The notes beneath the pieces were generated by a model, which ran no database searches, had not been told where the DNA came from, and worked only from the letters and a program-made list of their open reading frames with translations. This document shows, piece by piece, positions 1 through 6,222 of a stretch of 16,172 bases of DNA; within the stretch, counting starts at the first letter, position 1; each line of letters opens with the position of its first letter. Made by a program: the position numbers and the translations under genes. Origin of the DNA: JAAYKS01 sp964479435. GTDB taxonomy: Bacteria; Bacillota; Clostridia; Saccharofermentanales; UBA5734. Location of the stretch: positions 1-16,172 of the forward strand of contig CAYZME010000045.1 of the NCBI GenBank assembly GCA_964479435.1, given 5' to 3'.

Positions 1-137
1 GCTTCCCCTTTGTGCAATCAAGCCTCGTGGCCTTGCGCGCATACAACTTGTGCGATATTATCAAAATAACCGTCATGATCATTTTTAATTTGTTCATTTT
101 GCATAATCACTCGCGTCAAAAGGAGTTGGATTAAAAA
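1..137. other. AT-rich upstream region of the exported-protein gene
   Basis: This stretch has no gene I can support. One plus-strand frame stays open from the window edge to a TAA at 132-134 and contains a hydrophobic run. It could be the tail of a gene starting outside the window, but 44 open codons in AT-rich DNA are also expected by chance. The part just before position 138 carries the ribosome binding site of the next gene, and a possible promoter lies at 33-61. Confidence 0.4.
33..61 (+). promoter_or_regulatory. Possible sigma-A promoter for the exported-protein gene
   Basis: A -10-like TATTAT at 56-61 (5 of 6 matches to consensus) is preceded, after a 17-base spacer, by a weak -35-like TTGCGC at 33-38 (the TTG is conserved). 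Transcription would begin near position 68 and leave a leader of about 70 nt. The -35 match is poor, so this is a candidate only. Confidence 0.3.
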
Positions 138-1082
138 GTGATTCTCCCGACTCGAAAGTGCATCCTTGCGTTTTTTTTGCTGGCTTTGATTGCGACCGCT
201 CCTTCTTGCGCGTACAGCGAGTCGGAAACGACTTCTCATGTAGCCTCCACAAACGCACATACAACTTCTCATACCGCTGCGAAACTTGAGGTCAAATATG
301 TGCCGGTCCAAGCACTGGATGCGCTGATTTCGAATTCGTCACACATCTTTATTGGGACCTATCTCGGCAAAGTAGCGGTTGAAGGTGTGACCTCGTGGGA
401 ACACGATGTCTTTGACATCGAGCGGATGGTCAAATCCGCTTCATCCTTGTCAGATTCCATGTTCCAGATCATTTCGTCGAAAAAGATTCCCGTTGAAAGA
501 AAACCGGGTGAGAAGTACCTGGTCTTTGCCTTAATGGCGGATGTTGTGGTTTTTCCAGTACCGATTGTTGCTTATACAGCTGATTTCCTTCTCAATGAAG
601 GATGCATCGATTTGTCCAATGAGTCATTATTGAGGCAATATTACCCATTCATAGATGACACCTTTGTGCAGGACCCTCTCAAATCCATTCTGTCTTCGCC
701 GGAAATCCATACGGTTCCCAAAGATTTTATTGAGCGTGTGAAGTTGGAGGCAGATGATGCGGGCGAATGGGTAAAGAAAGCTGATTTGATCATCAAAATC
801 ACATTCACTGTAGTCGAAGCCGGATCGGAAGGCACCTTTATCTGTGGTGTTGGCCAGGATATTGACATCCTAAAAGATTCAGATCGGAAATACACGTTAC
901 CCCGTCAAATGGTTCTGCCAATTAAACCCTTAGTAGGTGAAGAGTACATTCTCTTTCTACAGATCACCCAAAACAACAGTCTTCTTATGCTCTCTCCGCG
1001 CGCAATGATTTCAAGGCGCGACCGTAAAGAATGGGATGTAGCGATAACGATTATTAATAATAGAATATATATGATTTCTTAA
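138..1082 (+). CDS. Exported protein of unknown function with two similar domains
   Basis: I do not recognise this 314-residue protein. It begins with GTG; an in-frame TAA at 132-134 rules out an earlier start, and an AAAAGGAG Shine-Dalgarno lies 12 bases upstream. Residues 1-26 look like a Sec signal peptide: a short basic start, then a hydrophobic core AFFLLALIATA. A Cys at 24 follows, but the Pro at -2 does not fit a lipobox, so lipoprotein status is doubtful. Residues 27-50 are a Ser/Thr/His-rich linker. Two regions, about 58-146 and 205-292, share a layout: a hydrophobic strand after a polar residue (SHIFIG, ADLIIK), then a D-I patch about 25 residues later (DIERMVKS, DILKDSDR), then a GE-x-Y-hydrophobic-F motif (GEKYLVF, GEEYILF) 52-56 residues after the first strand. 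This suggests a duplicated beta-rich domain. Codon composition is more AT-rich than in all neighbours, and the strand is opposite. The gene is probably lineage-specific or acquired; its function is unknown. Confidence 0.8.
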   Translation: MILPTRKCILAFFLLALIATAPSCAYSESETTSHVASTNAHTTSHTAAKLEVKYVPVQALDALISNSSHIFIGTYLGKVAVEGVTSWEHDVFDIERMVKSASSLSDSMFQIISSKKIPVERKPGEKYLVFALMADVVVFPVPIVAYTADFLLNEGCIDLSNESLLRQYYPFIDDTFVQDPLKSILSSPEIHTVPKDFIERVKLEADDAGEWVKKADLIIKITFTVVEAGSEGTFICGVGQDIDILKDSDRKYTLPRQMVLPIKPLVGEEYILFLQITQNNSLLMLSPRAMISRRDRKEWDVAITIINNRIYMIS

Positions 1083-1225
1083 TTTTGTGATTAATTAATA
1101 TCACGCACTGGAAAAAATAACCTCATCTCACGCGTTCCCCACATACTGGTACGCCATATAGCGACCGCAGTAGCTCTGTAAAGCAAGCCATATACTTGGG
1201 GTTCCGGCCCATTTATTGAAAACGC

Positions 1226-1258
1226 AAAACCCCTGTGGTCTTAGACCACAGGGGTTTT
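1226..1258 (-). terminator. Strong hairpin terminator after tRNA-Arg, probably bidirectional
   Basis: A perfect 15-bp inverted repeat with a 3-nt loop (arms 1226-1240 and 1244-1258; AAAACCCCTGTGGTC and its complement). It begins two bases beyond the CCA end of the tRNA. On the minus strand it ends in TTTTGCGTTTT, which fits intrinsic termination. On the plus strand it ends in GGGGTTTT, so it can also stop transcription from the converging exported-protein gene, which has no terminator of its own. Confidence 0.88.
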
Positions 1259-1259
1259 C

Positions 1260-1336
1260 TGGCGCGCCCGGCAGAGATCGAATCCACAACCTTCTGGTCC
1301 GTAGCCAGACGCTCTATCCAGTTGAGCTACGGGCGC
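1260..1336 (-). tRNA. tRNA-Arg, anticodon ACG
   Basis: A complete 77-nt cloverleaf with an encoded CCA tail at 1260-1262. The acceptor stem is GCGCCCG/CGGGCGC with a G discriminator. The D arm is GCTC-AACTGGATA-GAGC. The anticodon stem TCTGG/CCAGA holds the loop CTACGGA, giving anticodon ACG, whose A34 is normally deaminated to inosine to read CGU, CGC and CGA. The variable loop is AGGTT, and the T arm GTGGA-TTCGATC-TCTGC has two adjacent G-U wobble pairs. It has its own promoter and terminator, so it is a single-gene transcription unit. Confidence 0.96.
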
Positions 1337-1357
1337 ATGCTTTTAACAGCAAGCGTA

Positions 1358-1386
1358 ATTGTACTGTCTTTAATCAACGATGTCAA
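1358..1386 (-). promoter_or_regulatory. Near-consensus sigma-A promoter of the tRNA-Arg gene
   Basis: Minus strand: a perfect -35 TTGACA (1381-1386), a 17-base spacer, and -10 TACAAT (1358-1363; 5 of 6). The predicted start near 1351 leaves a leader of about 15 nt before the mature tRNA 5' end. It is the best-matching promoter in the window, as expected for a stable-RNA gene. Confidence 0.88.
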
Positions 1387-1445
1387 CGGGCCGGCGTACC
1401 TTACATAAAATGAGCGCGAAAGCGAAGTTGTGCCTCAACTATTTT

Positions 1446-1490
1446 TGAGCGCGTGAAGCCCTATCTCCGCACAGGGCTTCACGCGCCTCA
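1446..1490 (-). terminator. Long hairpin after the isomerase gene, possible operon terminator
   Basis: A 14-bp perfect stem (1449-1462 with 1473-1486; GCGCGTGAAGCCCT and complement) with a 10-nt loop, extendable by a few pairs past a one-base bulge. It starts 13 bases after the stop codon of the cyclophilin gene, where the operon should end. The minus-strand sequence after the stem is TCAAAAATAG with no T-tract, so it is not a standard intrinsic terminator. It may stabilise the 3' end or act with a termination factor. Confidence 0.5.
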
Positions 1491-1502
1491 TGCGTCGAGG
1501 TT

Positions 1503-2027
1503 TCACACTTTTAACGGCTCGGTCAAAAAAGCTTCGGCTTCCGCGTCGGTCTCAATGACGATATCGCGGATTTTTTGATCCATCCGGGGGCGGTCGTTGG
1601 CCCCGGTCGGTACCGCCGCGATGGCATCGACCACTTCAATCCCCGCGGTCACGTGCCCGAAAGCCGCGTACTGCCCATCCAGATGCGGCGAATCCTGATG
1701 CATAATAAAAAACTGGGATCCTGCCGAGTCCGGTTGCATTGCCCGTGCCATCGAGATGACACCACGCGCATGCCGTATGGTATTGGCGTGGCCGTTGCGG
1801 GAAAACTCGCCGCTGATGCAATAGCCCGGGCCACCCATGCCGGTCCCGTCCGGGCAACCGCCCTGGATCATAAACCCGGGTATAACCCGATGAAAGATGA
1901 GGCCGTTATAAAAATTCTTACGTGCGAGGGAAACGAAATTCCGCACCGTGTTGGGGGCTTGTGCCGGATCGAGTGCCAACGTAATCTCGGCCCCGTCTTG
2001 CATAGTCAATTTTGCCTGGATCTGCAT
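1503..2027 (-). CDS. Cyclophilin-type peptidyl-prolyl cis-trans isomerase
   Basis: A single-domain cyclophilin of 174 residues that catalyses cis-trans isomerisation of X-Pro bonds in folding proteins. Visible family motifs are FHRVIPGFMIQGG (45-57, with catalytic Arg47 and pocket residues Phe52, Met53 and Gln55), SAGSQFFI (101-108) and LDGQYAAFG (116-124). There is no signal peptide, so it should be cytoplasmic. The chosen ATG at 2027 has a GAGGAG Shine-Dalgarno 7 bases upstream; an in-frame extension upstream to 2078 lacks cyclophilin sequence. The position matching the ligand-binding Trp of human CypA is not Trp here, as in many bacterial members. It is the last gene of the run, 54 nt after pncB, and is followed by a hairpin. 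There is no hint of its specific clients. Confidence 0.93.
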   Translation of the reverse strand: MQIQAKLTMQDGAEITLALDPAQAPNTVRNFVSLARKNFYNGLIFHRVIPGFMIQGGCPDGTGMGGPGYCISGEFSRNGHANTIRHARGVISMARAMQPDSAGSQFFIMHQDSPHLDGQYAAFGHVTAGIEVVDAIAAVPTGANDRPRMDQKIRDIVIETDAEAEAFLTEPLKV

Positions 2028-2081
2028 GTCATATCTCCTCTGTTTGTTTTTTATTCGGCTGGTCCCTCCGGAACCCACCGA

Positions 2082-3548
2082 TTACAGTTTGCTTTGGTTT
2101 TCTCGCATCAGTCGATCACGAATATCCCACAACGACTGGGACAGATCAACATAGTAGACTTGAGGGTTTTCAAACCGTTTGATGGACTCCCACAGGGTTG
2201 CCAATTGCTCCGTGCAATACGCGCGGACCGCCTCGATCGGCTGGTGTTCATATACACAAACGCCACCCTGAAATACAGGTCGTAACAACTGGCGTACTGT
2301 ATAGTTTTCCAACACTTTGCGCTTCCAGGTGTGGATGGGGTCGAAAATCTCGTACGGCCTTGTTTCATCGATGGCTTCGCCCGCGATGGTGATCAGATCC
2401 GCCAGCGCTTTGCCGGTTTCGCGGTCATAGAAACGCCACACCTCTTTGTCACACGGGTTGGTAATTTTGCCTTCGTTCTCGGATAATTTCATCCGCGGTA
2501 CGGCTTCACCATCGCGCTCAATCGCGACCAGCTTATAGACACCGCCAAAGACCGGTTCTGCCCGCGACGTGATCAGCCTCTCCCCTACACCGAACGAATC
2601 GATGTGAGCTCCCTGCTGGATCAGGTCGCGGATGATGATCTCGTCCAACGCGTTGCTCGCGGTAATCCTCACATAGGCCAATCCGGCTTCATCCAGCATC
2701 GTGCGTGCCTTTTGAGATAAATACGTCAGGTCTCCGCTGTCGATACGGATCCCGCGCAATTTTTTGCCCATGGGTTCAAGTACTTCCTTGGCCACACGGA
2801 TGGCGTTGGGCACGCCGGACCGAAGCACATTATAGGTATCGACGAGCAAAATGGTGTTGTCGGGGTAGACTTGCGCGTATGCCTTGAACGCGTCAAACTC
2901 GTTGTCAAAAATCTGAATCCACGAGTGCGCCATCGTCCCTGAGAGCGGAATGCCGAACTGCTGGCCGGAAATCGTACAGGAAGTCCCGTTGACTCCGGCA
3001 ATATAGGCCGCCCGCGCGCCGAGCACGGCCGCGTCGTACCCCTGGGCGCGACGGGCGCCAAACTCGATGACAGCGCGGCCTTTGGCGGCGCGCACGATCC
3101 GCGCGCTTTTGGTAGCGATCAGACTCTGATGGTTGATGGTGACCAGAAGCATGGTTTCGATCATCTGCGCCTGGATGATGGGGCCACGCACTTTGACAAT
3201 CGGCTCGCCGGGAAAAATGGGCGTGCCTTCCGGAATCGCCCAGACATCACAAGCGAAACGGAAATCGCGCAGGTAAGCGAGAAAACCTTCGTCAAACTGC
3301 TCGGTACTGCGCAGAAAATCCAAATCGGCCGCCGTAAAATGCAGCGACTGCAAATAATCGACCATCTGCTCCACGCCCGCCATAATCGCGTAACCGCCAC
3401 CTTGCGGCACATTGCGGAAATATAAATCGAAATACGCGTAGGTGTTTTCCATGCCGTTGTCCAGGTAACCGCGGGACATGGTGAGCTCATAAAAGTCGGT
3501 CAGCATCGTCATATTGGTGCGATCTGTCCATTTACTATCAGGTGCCAT
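2082..3548 (-). CDS. pncB: Nicotinate phosphoribosyltransferase
   Basis: A 488-residue enzyme that joins nicotinate and PRPP, with ATP use, to make nicotinate mononucleotide. This is the first step of the Preiss-Handler NAD salvage pathway. Support comes from the N-terminal MLTDFYELTMSRGY segment (15-28), FGARRAQG (163-170), GTMAHSWI (204-211, whose His208 matches the residue phosphorylated during ATP-coupled turnover in the family), and the phosphate-binding IRIDSGDL (267-274). The length fits the roughly 480-residue Gram-positive form. The ATG at 3548 has AAAGGAG 6-7 bases upstream; the frame stays open further up to 3617, but that part overlaps truA and has no family similarity. Start and Shine-Dalgarno both lie inside the last codons of truA (11-nt overlap), so the two genes are probably translationally coupled. 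Confidence 0.95.
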   Translation of the reverse strand: MAPDSKWTDRTNMTMLTDFYELTMSRGYLDNGMENTYAYFDLYFRNVPQGGGYAIMAGVEQMVDYLQSLHFTAADLDFLRSTEQFDEGFLAYLRDFRFACDVWAIPEGTPIFPGEPIVKVRGPIIQAQMIETMLLVTINHQSLIATKSARIVRAAKGRAVIEFGARRAQGYDAAVLGARAAYIAGVNGTSCTISGQQFGIPLSGTMAHSWIQIFDNEFDAFKAYAQVYPDNTILLVDTYNVLRSGVPNAIRVAKEVLEPMGKKLRGIRIDSGDLTYLSQKARTMLDEAGLAYVRITASNALDEIIIRDLIQQGAHIDSFGVGERLITSRAEPVFGGVYKLVAIERDGEAVPRMKLSENEGKITNPCDKEVWRFYDRETGKALADLITIAGEAIDETRPYEIFDPIHTWKRKVLENYTVRQLLRPVFQGGVCVYEHQPIEAVRAYCTEQLATLWESIKRFENPQVYYVDLSQSLWDIRDRLMRENQSKL

Positions 3549-4383
3549 CTTCTTCTCCTTTGGGCGCAACGGCCGCGTGATCCTGCTCTGAATGGGGAAA
3601 CAACAGATCTCCCTCAAGCGTCTCTATGCGGCTATGCAAATCGTAATATACAGCTGACAATGTCAGGCCTCGCGCGGGCAGCGTTTTCCCCGCCCGCCGC
3701 CGGTCACAAGCGGATATTATGCCCGGGACATCGTCTGGTGTATATCTGTGCAACCCCACATATACAAGTGTACCGGCAAGGATTCGAACCATATTATACA
3801 AGAATCCATCGCCTGTGACCCGAATCGTGATGAGATGAGGTCCGGGGTCATGGTCGACCTGAATATCATAGATATGCCGCACCGTGGTTTTTGCGGAAGA
3901 GCCGGCCGCCATGAAGGACGTAAAATCATGACTTCCCAACAGATGCGTGGCGGCGGCACGCATCGCCCTCACATCCAACGGTCGCGGCTCATGGTATAAA
4001 AAGCGGTGTGCCAACGCCGGGCGCCAGCGGGTGTTTTGCACTTTGTACATATATTGCTTGGCTTTGGCGTCATAGCGTGCGTGAAAAGCGGCGGGCACGT
4101 CCACCGCCAACCGCACCGCCAGATCCTCCGGTAACACCGCGTTGAGCGCGAAAGGAATCCGTTCGGTGGGAATGCTGCCGCAGGCGCTAAAGTGCGAGAC
4201 ATGGCCGGCGGCATGGACGCCGCTATCGGTGCGGCTGCAGCCGGTCAAGCGGACCGGCTGGGAAAATAACCTGGTCAATGCCTGTTCGAGCGTCTGCTGA
4301 ACGGTTCGCCCGCCTTTTTGGCTTTGCCAGCCATAAAACCGGGTCCCATCATATTCGGTTACCAGCGCGATGGAGCGGTTCAT
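3538..4383 (-). CDS. truA: tRNA pseudouridine(38-40) synthase TruA
   Basis: This enzyme isomerises uridines 38-40 in the anticodon arm of many tRNAs to pseudouridine. The 281 residues are slightly longer than the usual 245-270 because of a C-terminal tail. The diagnostic catalytic motif RTDSGVHA is at 51-58, with Asp53 as the nucleophile. The N-terminus (EYDGTRFYGWQSQ, 10-22) and the segment GDGFLYNMVRILAGTLV are also typical. The start ATG overlaps the stop of the preceding kinase gene (ATGA), and its own 3' end overlaps pncB. TruA normally follows ecfT in this cluster in Firmicutes; here a kinase gene has come between them. Confidence 0.96.
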   Translation of the reverse strand: MNRSIALVTEYDGTRFYGWQSQKGGRTVQQTLEQALTRLFSQPVRLTGCSRTDSGVHAAGHVSHFSACGSIPTERIPFALNAVLPEDLAVRLAVDVPAAFHARYDAKAKQYMYKVQNTRWRPALAHRFLYHEPRPLDVRAMRAAATHLLGSHDFTSFMAAGSSAKTTVRHIYDIQVDHDPGPHLITIRVTGDGFLYNMVRILAGTLVYVGLHRYTPDDVPGIISACDRRRAGKTLPARGLTLSAVYYDLHSRIETLEGDLLFPHSEQDHAAVAPKGEEDGT

Positions 4384-5345
4384 CCGTTTAGTTCGTCCGC
4401 GGCCATCAAGGCCGCGCCGATGATACCGGCGTCATTTCCCAACTGGGCCAGGCCGATACGAGTATGAGCGACTCCTTCCCCGTAATAGGCATGGGCGTCA
4501 ACAAAAGCACGCACCGCTGAAAGCAGAGATGCGCCTTCATTGGCTACACCTCCGCCCAGCAACAATACGTCCGGCATGAGTGTGTTCACAAGATTGGTTA
4601 CACCCTCGGAAAGGAGACGCAAATAATCTTCTACGATCCGCGACGCGGCCGAATCCCCTGCGCGCGCGGCCAGAAAAGCGGTTCTCGCGTCCACTTCACC
4701 TTGCTCGCGTGCGGTCCGATGTAACAAGGATTGCGGTTCTCGCGCCATGGCGCGCCGCGTCTCGCGAATCAGTGCCGTGGCGGAAGCATATTGCTCAAAA
4801 CATCCTTTGCGGCCACACGGGCAAGCAACCCCGTTGGGAACCAGCACCGAATGACCAAATTCGCCCGCCGCCTGGTTGAAACCCCGGTACATCCGCCCCT
4901 GCAATACCAGTCCACAGCCAATCCCTGTTCCCAACGTCAAAGTAACTGCGCTGTCCACGCCCCGCGCGCCACCGGCCCGCGCTTCGGCCAGCGCCGCACA
5001 GGCGGCATCGTTGGCCAAATGAACCGGGACCCCGGCACCTGCTTCCAATGCTTTGCGGATAGGGGTGTCCGGGCGGAACGGCAGGTTGCTGGAATAGACA
5101 TAGTAACCGAAATGGTTGTCAGGGGTTCCTGGCGCCCCCATCCCGATCGCGCGTACATGGGAGCGATCCGCGCCCAGACTGCTCACCAGGCGCCCGACTT
5201 GCTCTGCAATGGCAGCTAAAATAACCTGTGGCGGTCGTTCCGCGCCGGTGCGAATGGTGTCGCGCGCCAGAATCTGTCCTGCCGCGTCCACAATTCCCGC
5301 CGCGCATTGTGTGCCGCCTAAATCGATCCCGATGAACCAGTCCAT
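4380..5345 (-). CDS. ROK-family sugar kinase, probably glucokinase
   Basis: A 321-residue cytoplasmic kinase of the ROK family, most like Gram-positive glucokinases that phosphorylate glucose with ATP. The phosphate-binding motif DLGGT is at 8-12, and the catalytic Asp is expected at 113 in the LANDA segment (110-114). The ROK zinc site is complete: GEFGHSV (161-167, His165) and CPCGRKGC (175-182, Cys175, Cys177, Cys182). There is no DNA-binding N-terminal domain, so it is an enzyme rather than a ROK repressor. The ATG has GGGAGG 5 bases upstream. It lies 64 nt after ecfT and overlaps truA by 4 nt. Substrate cannot be settled by eye: glucose is most likely, with other hexoses or amino sugars possible. 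A kinase at this point in the ribosomal cluster is unusual. Confidence 0.88.
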   Translation of the reverse strand: MDWFIGIDLGGTQCAAGIVDAAGQILARDTIRTGAERPPQVILAAIAEQVGRLVSSLGADRSHVRAIGMGAPGTPDNHFGYYVYSSNLPFRPDTPIRKALEAGAGVPVHLANDAACAALAEARAGGARGVDSAVTLTLGTGIGCGLVLQGRMYRGFNQAAGEFGHSVLVPNGVACPCGRKGCFEQYASATALIRETRRAMAREPQSLLHRTAREQGEVDARTAFLAARAGDSAASRIVEDYLRLLSEGVTNLVNTLMPDVLLLGGGVANEGASLLSAVRAFVDAHAYYGEGVAHTRIGLAQLGNDAGIIGAALMAADELNG

Positions 5346-5409
5346 ATGCGCCTCCCGGATTGCCCGCTCGATCCGCGCTCGGATGTACGGTCAGCTTCAG
5401 AACCCATGA

Positions 5410-6222
5410 TCAGAAAGTCAGCCGGCCAAATTGCAAAACCGCCAGTACCGCAAGGAAGATTATAAGGCAGGCAATCGCCACAATATCCAGCCGCGTCATT
5501 TGCATGACTTTCAATTTGGTCCGTCCTTTTCCGCCGCGATAACAACGAGCCTCCATGGCTACCGCCAAATCTTCCGCGCGGCGAAAGGCCGAGATAAAGA
5601 GCGGCACCAGCACCGAAACCAGCCCTTTTGCCTTTTGAATCACACCACCCGTATCGTAATCCGCACCTCGTGAGGATTGCGCTTTCATAATCTTGCCGGT
5701 CTCCTCGGACAAAGTCGGCACAAACCGCAGCGCGATGGACATCATCATCGCCAGTTCGTGCACCGGGAAGCGCAATCGTTCAAGCGGTTTGAGCAAGGAC
5801 TCCAAGGCGTCTGCTATGAGGATGGGCGTGGTGGTCAAAGTGAGAATAACCGATGTAGACACGATCAGCAAAACCAGCCGGATCGCCATGCGGATGGCGG
5901 TCTCCAACGAGCGGTCTGTAATCCGCAGAGGACCCAAGCGCAGCCATTCATCGCCGGGTATCGTAAACAGGTTCAGAAAAAAAGCAAACAGGATCACAAA
6001 CAAAATCGGGCGTACACTGCGCGCGACCTGGCGAAACGGAATGCGGGAAAGCGCGACCACACTGCTGATGCCCATCACAAGCCAAACGATCGCCAAAGGC
6101 TTTTTGGCGATAAAAACCGACACCATCGTCAAGACAGCGACCACGATCTTGAGGCGCGGATCCATCCGATGGAGCGGCGATGACCCGGGGTAATACCGGC
6201 CCAGGGTGATGTTATCCATCAT
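5410..6222 (-). CDS. ecfT: ECF transporter transmembrane coupling protein EcfT
   Basis: The 270-residue scaffold subunit of energy-coupling-factor vitamin transporters. It sits in the membrane and connects the two ATPases to exchangeable substrate-binding S components. Several hydrophobic segments are visible (about 24-38, 42-58, 72-88, 112-130, 155-170, 245-265). The two cytoplasmic coupling motifs that contact the ATPases are present: SRG at 184-186 and the AR-x-YRG segment at 225-230. The DPR-K motif near residue 21 is also typical. The start ATG (followed by a second ATG) overlaps the stop of the fused ATPase gene, and GA-rich Shine-Dalgarno sequence lies in the end of that gene. No S component is nearby, consistent with a shared (group II) module. 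Confidence 0.94.
   Translation of the reverse strand: MMDNITLGRYYPGSSPLHRMDPRLKIVVAVLTMVSVFIAKKPLAIVWLVMGISSVVALSRIPFRQVARSVRPILFVILFAFFLNLFTIPGDEWLRLGPLRITDRSLETAIRMAIRLVLLIVSTSVILTLTTTPILIADALESLLKPLERLRFPVHELAMMMSIALRFVPTLSEETGKIMKAQSSRGADYDTGGVIQKAKGLVSVLVPLFISAFRRAEDLAVAMEARCYRGGKGRTKLKVMQMTRLDIVAIACLIIFLAVLAVLQFGRLTF

Noticed and set aside
42..268. Ten-base direct repeat CATACAACTT (42-51 and 259-268)
   Set aside because: It is short, in two different contexts (upstream region and coding linker), with no further copies noticed; chance is likely.
18..311. A 97-codon minus-strand open frame at the left end
   Set aside because: It overlaps the signal peptide and linker of the plus-strand gene, which has a better start and composition; nothing in it resembles a known protein.
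1088..1105. Inverted repeat GTGAT...ATCAC just after the exported-protein gene
   Set aside because: It has only five base pairs around an 8-nt AT loop, with no T-run, too weak to call a terminator.
1216..1413. A 65-codon plus-strand open frame across the tRNA region
   Set aside because: It is the antisense translation of the tRNA-Arg gene and its terminator, a common artefact, and it has no ribosome binding site.
1575..2285. A 236-codon plus-strand open frame
   Set aside because: It lies antisense to the cyclophilin and pncB, both of which have full family motifs; no coherent domain is visible in it.
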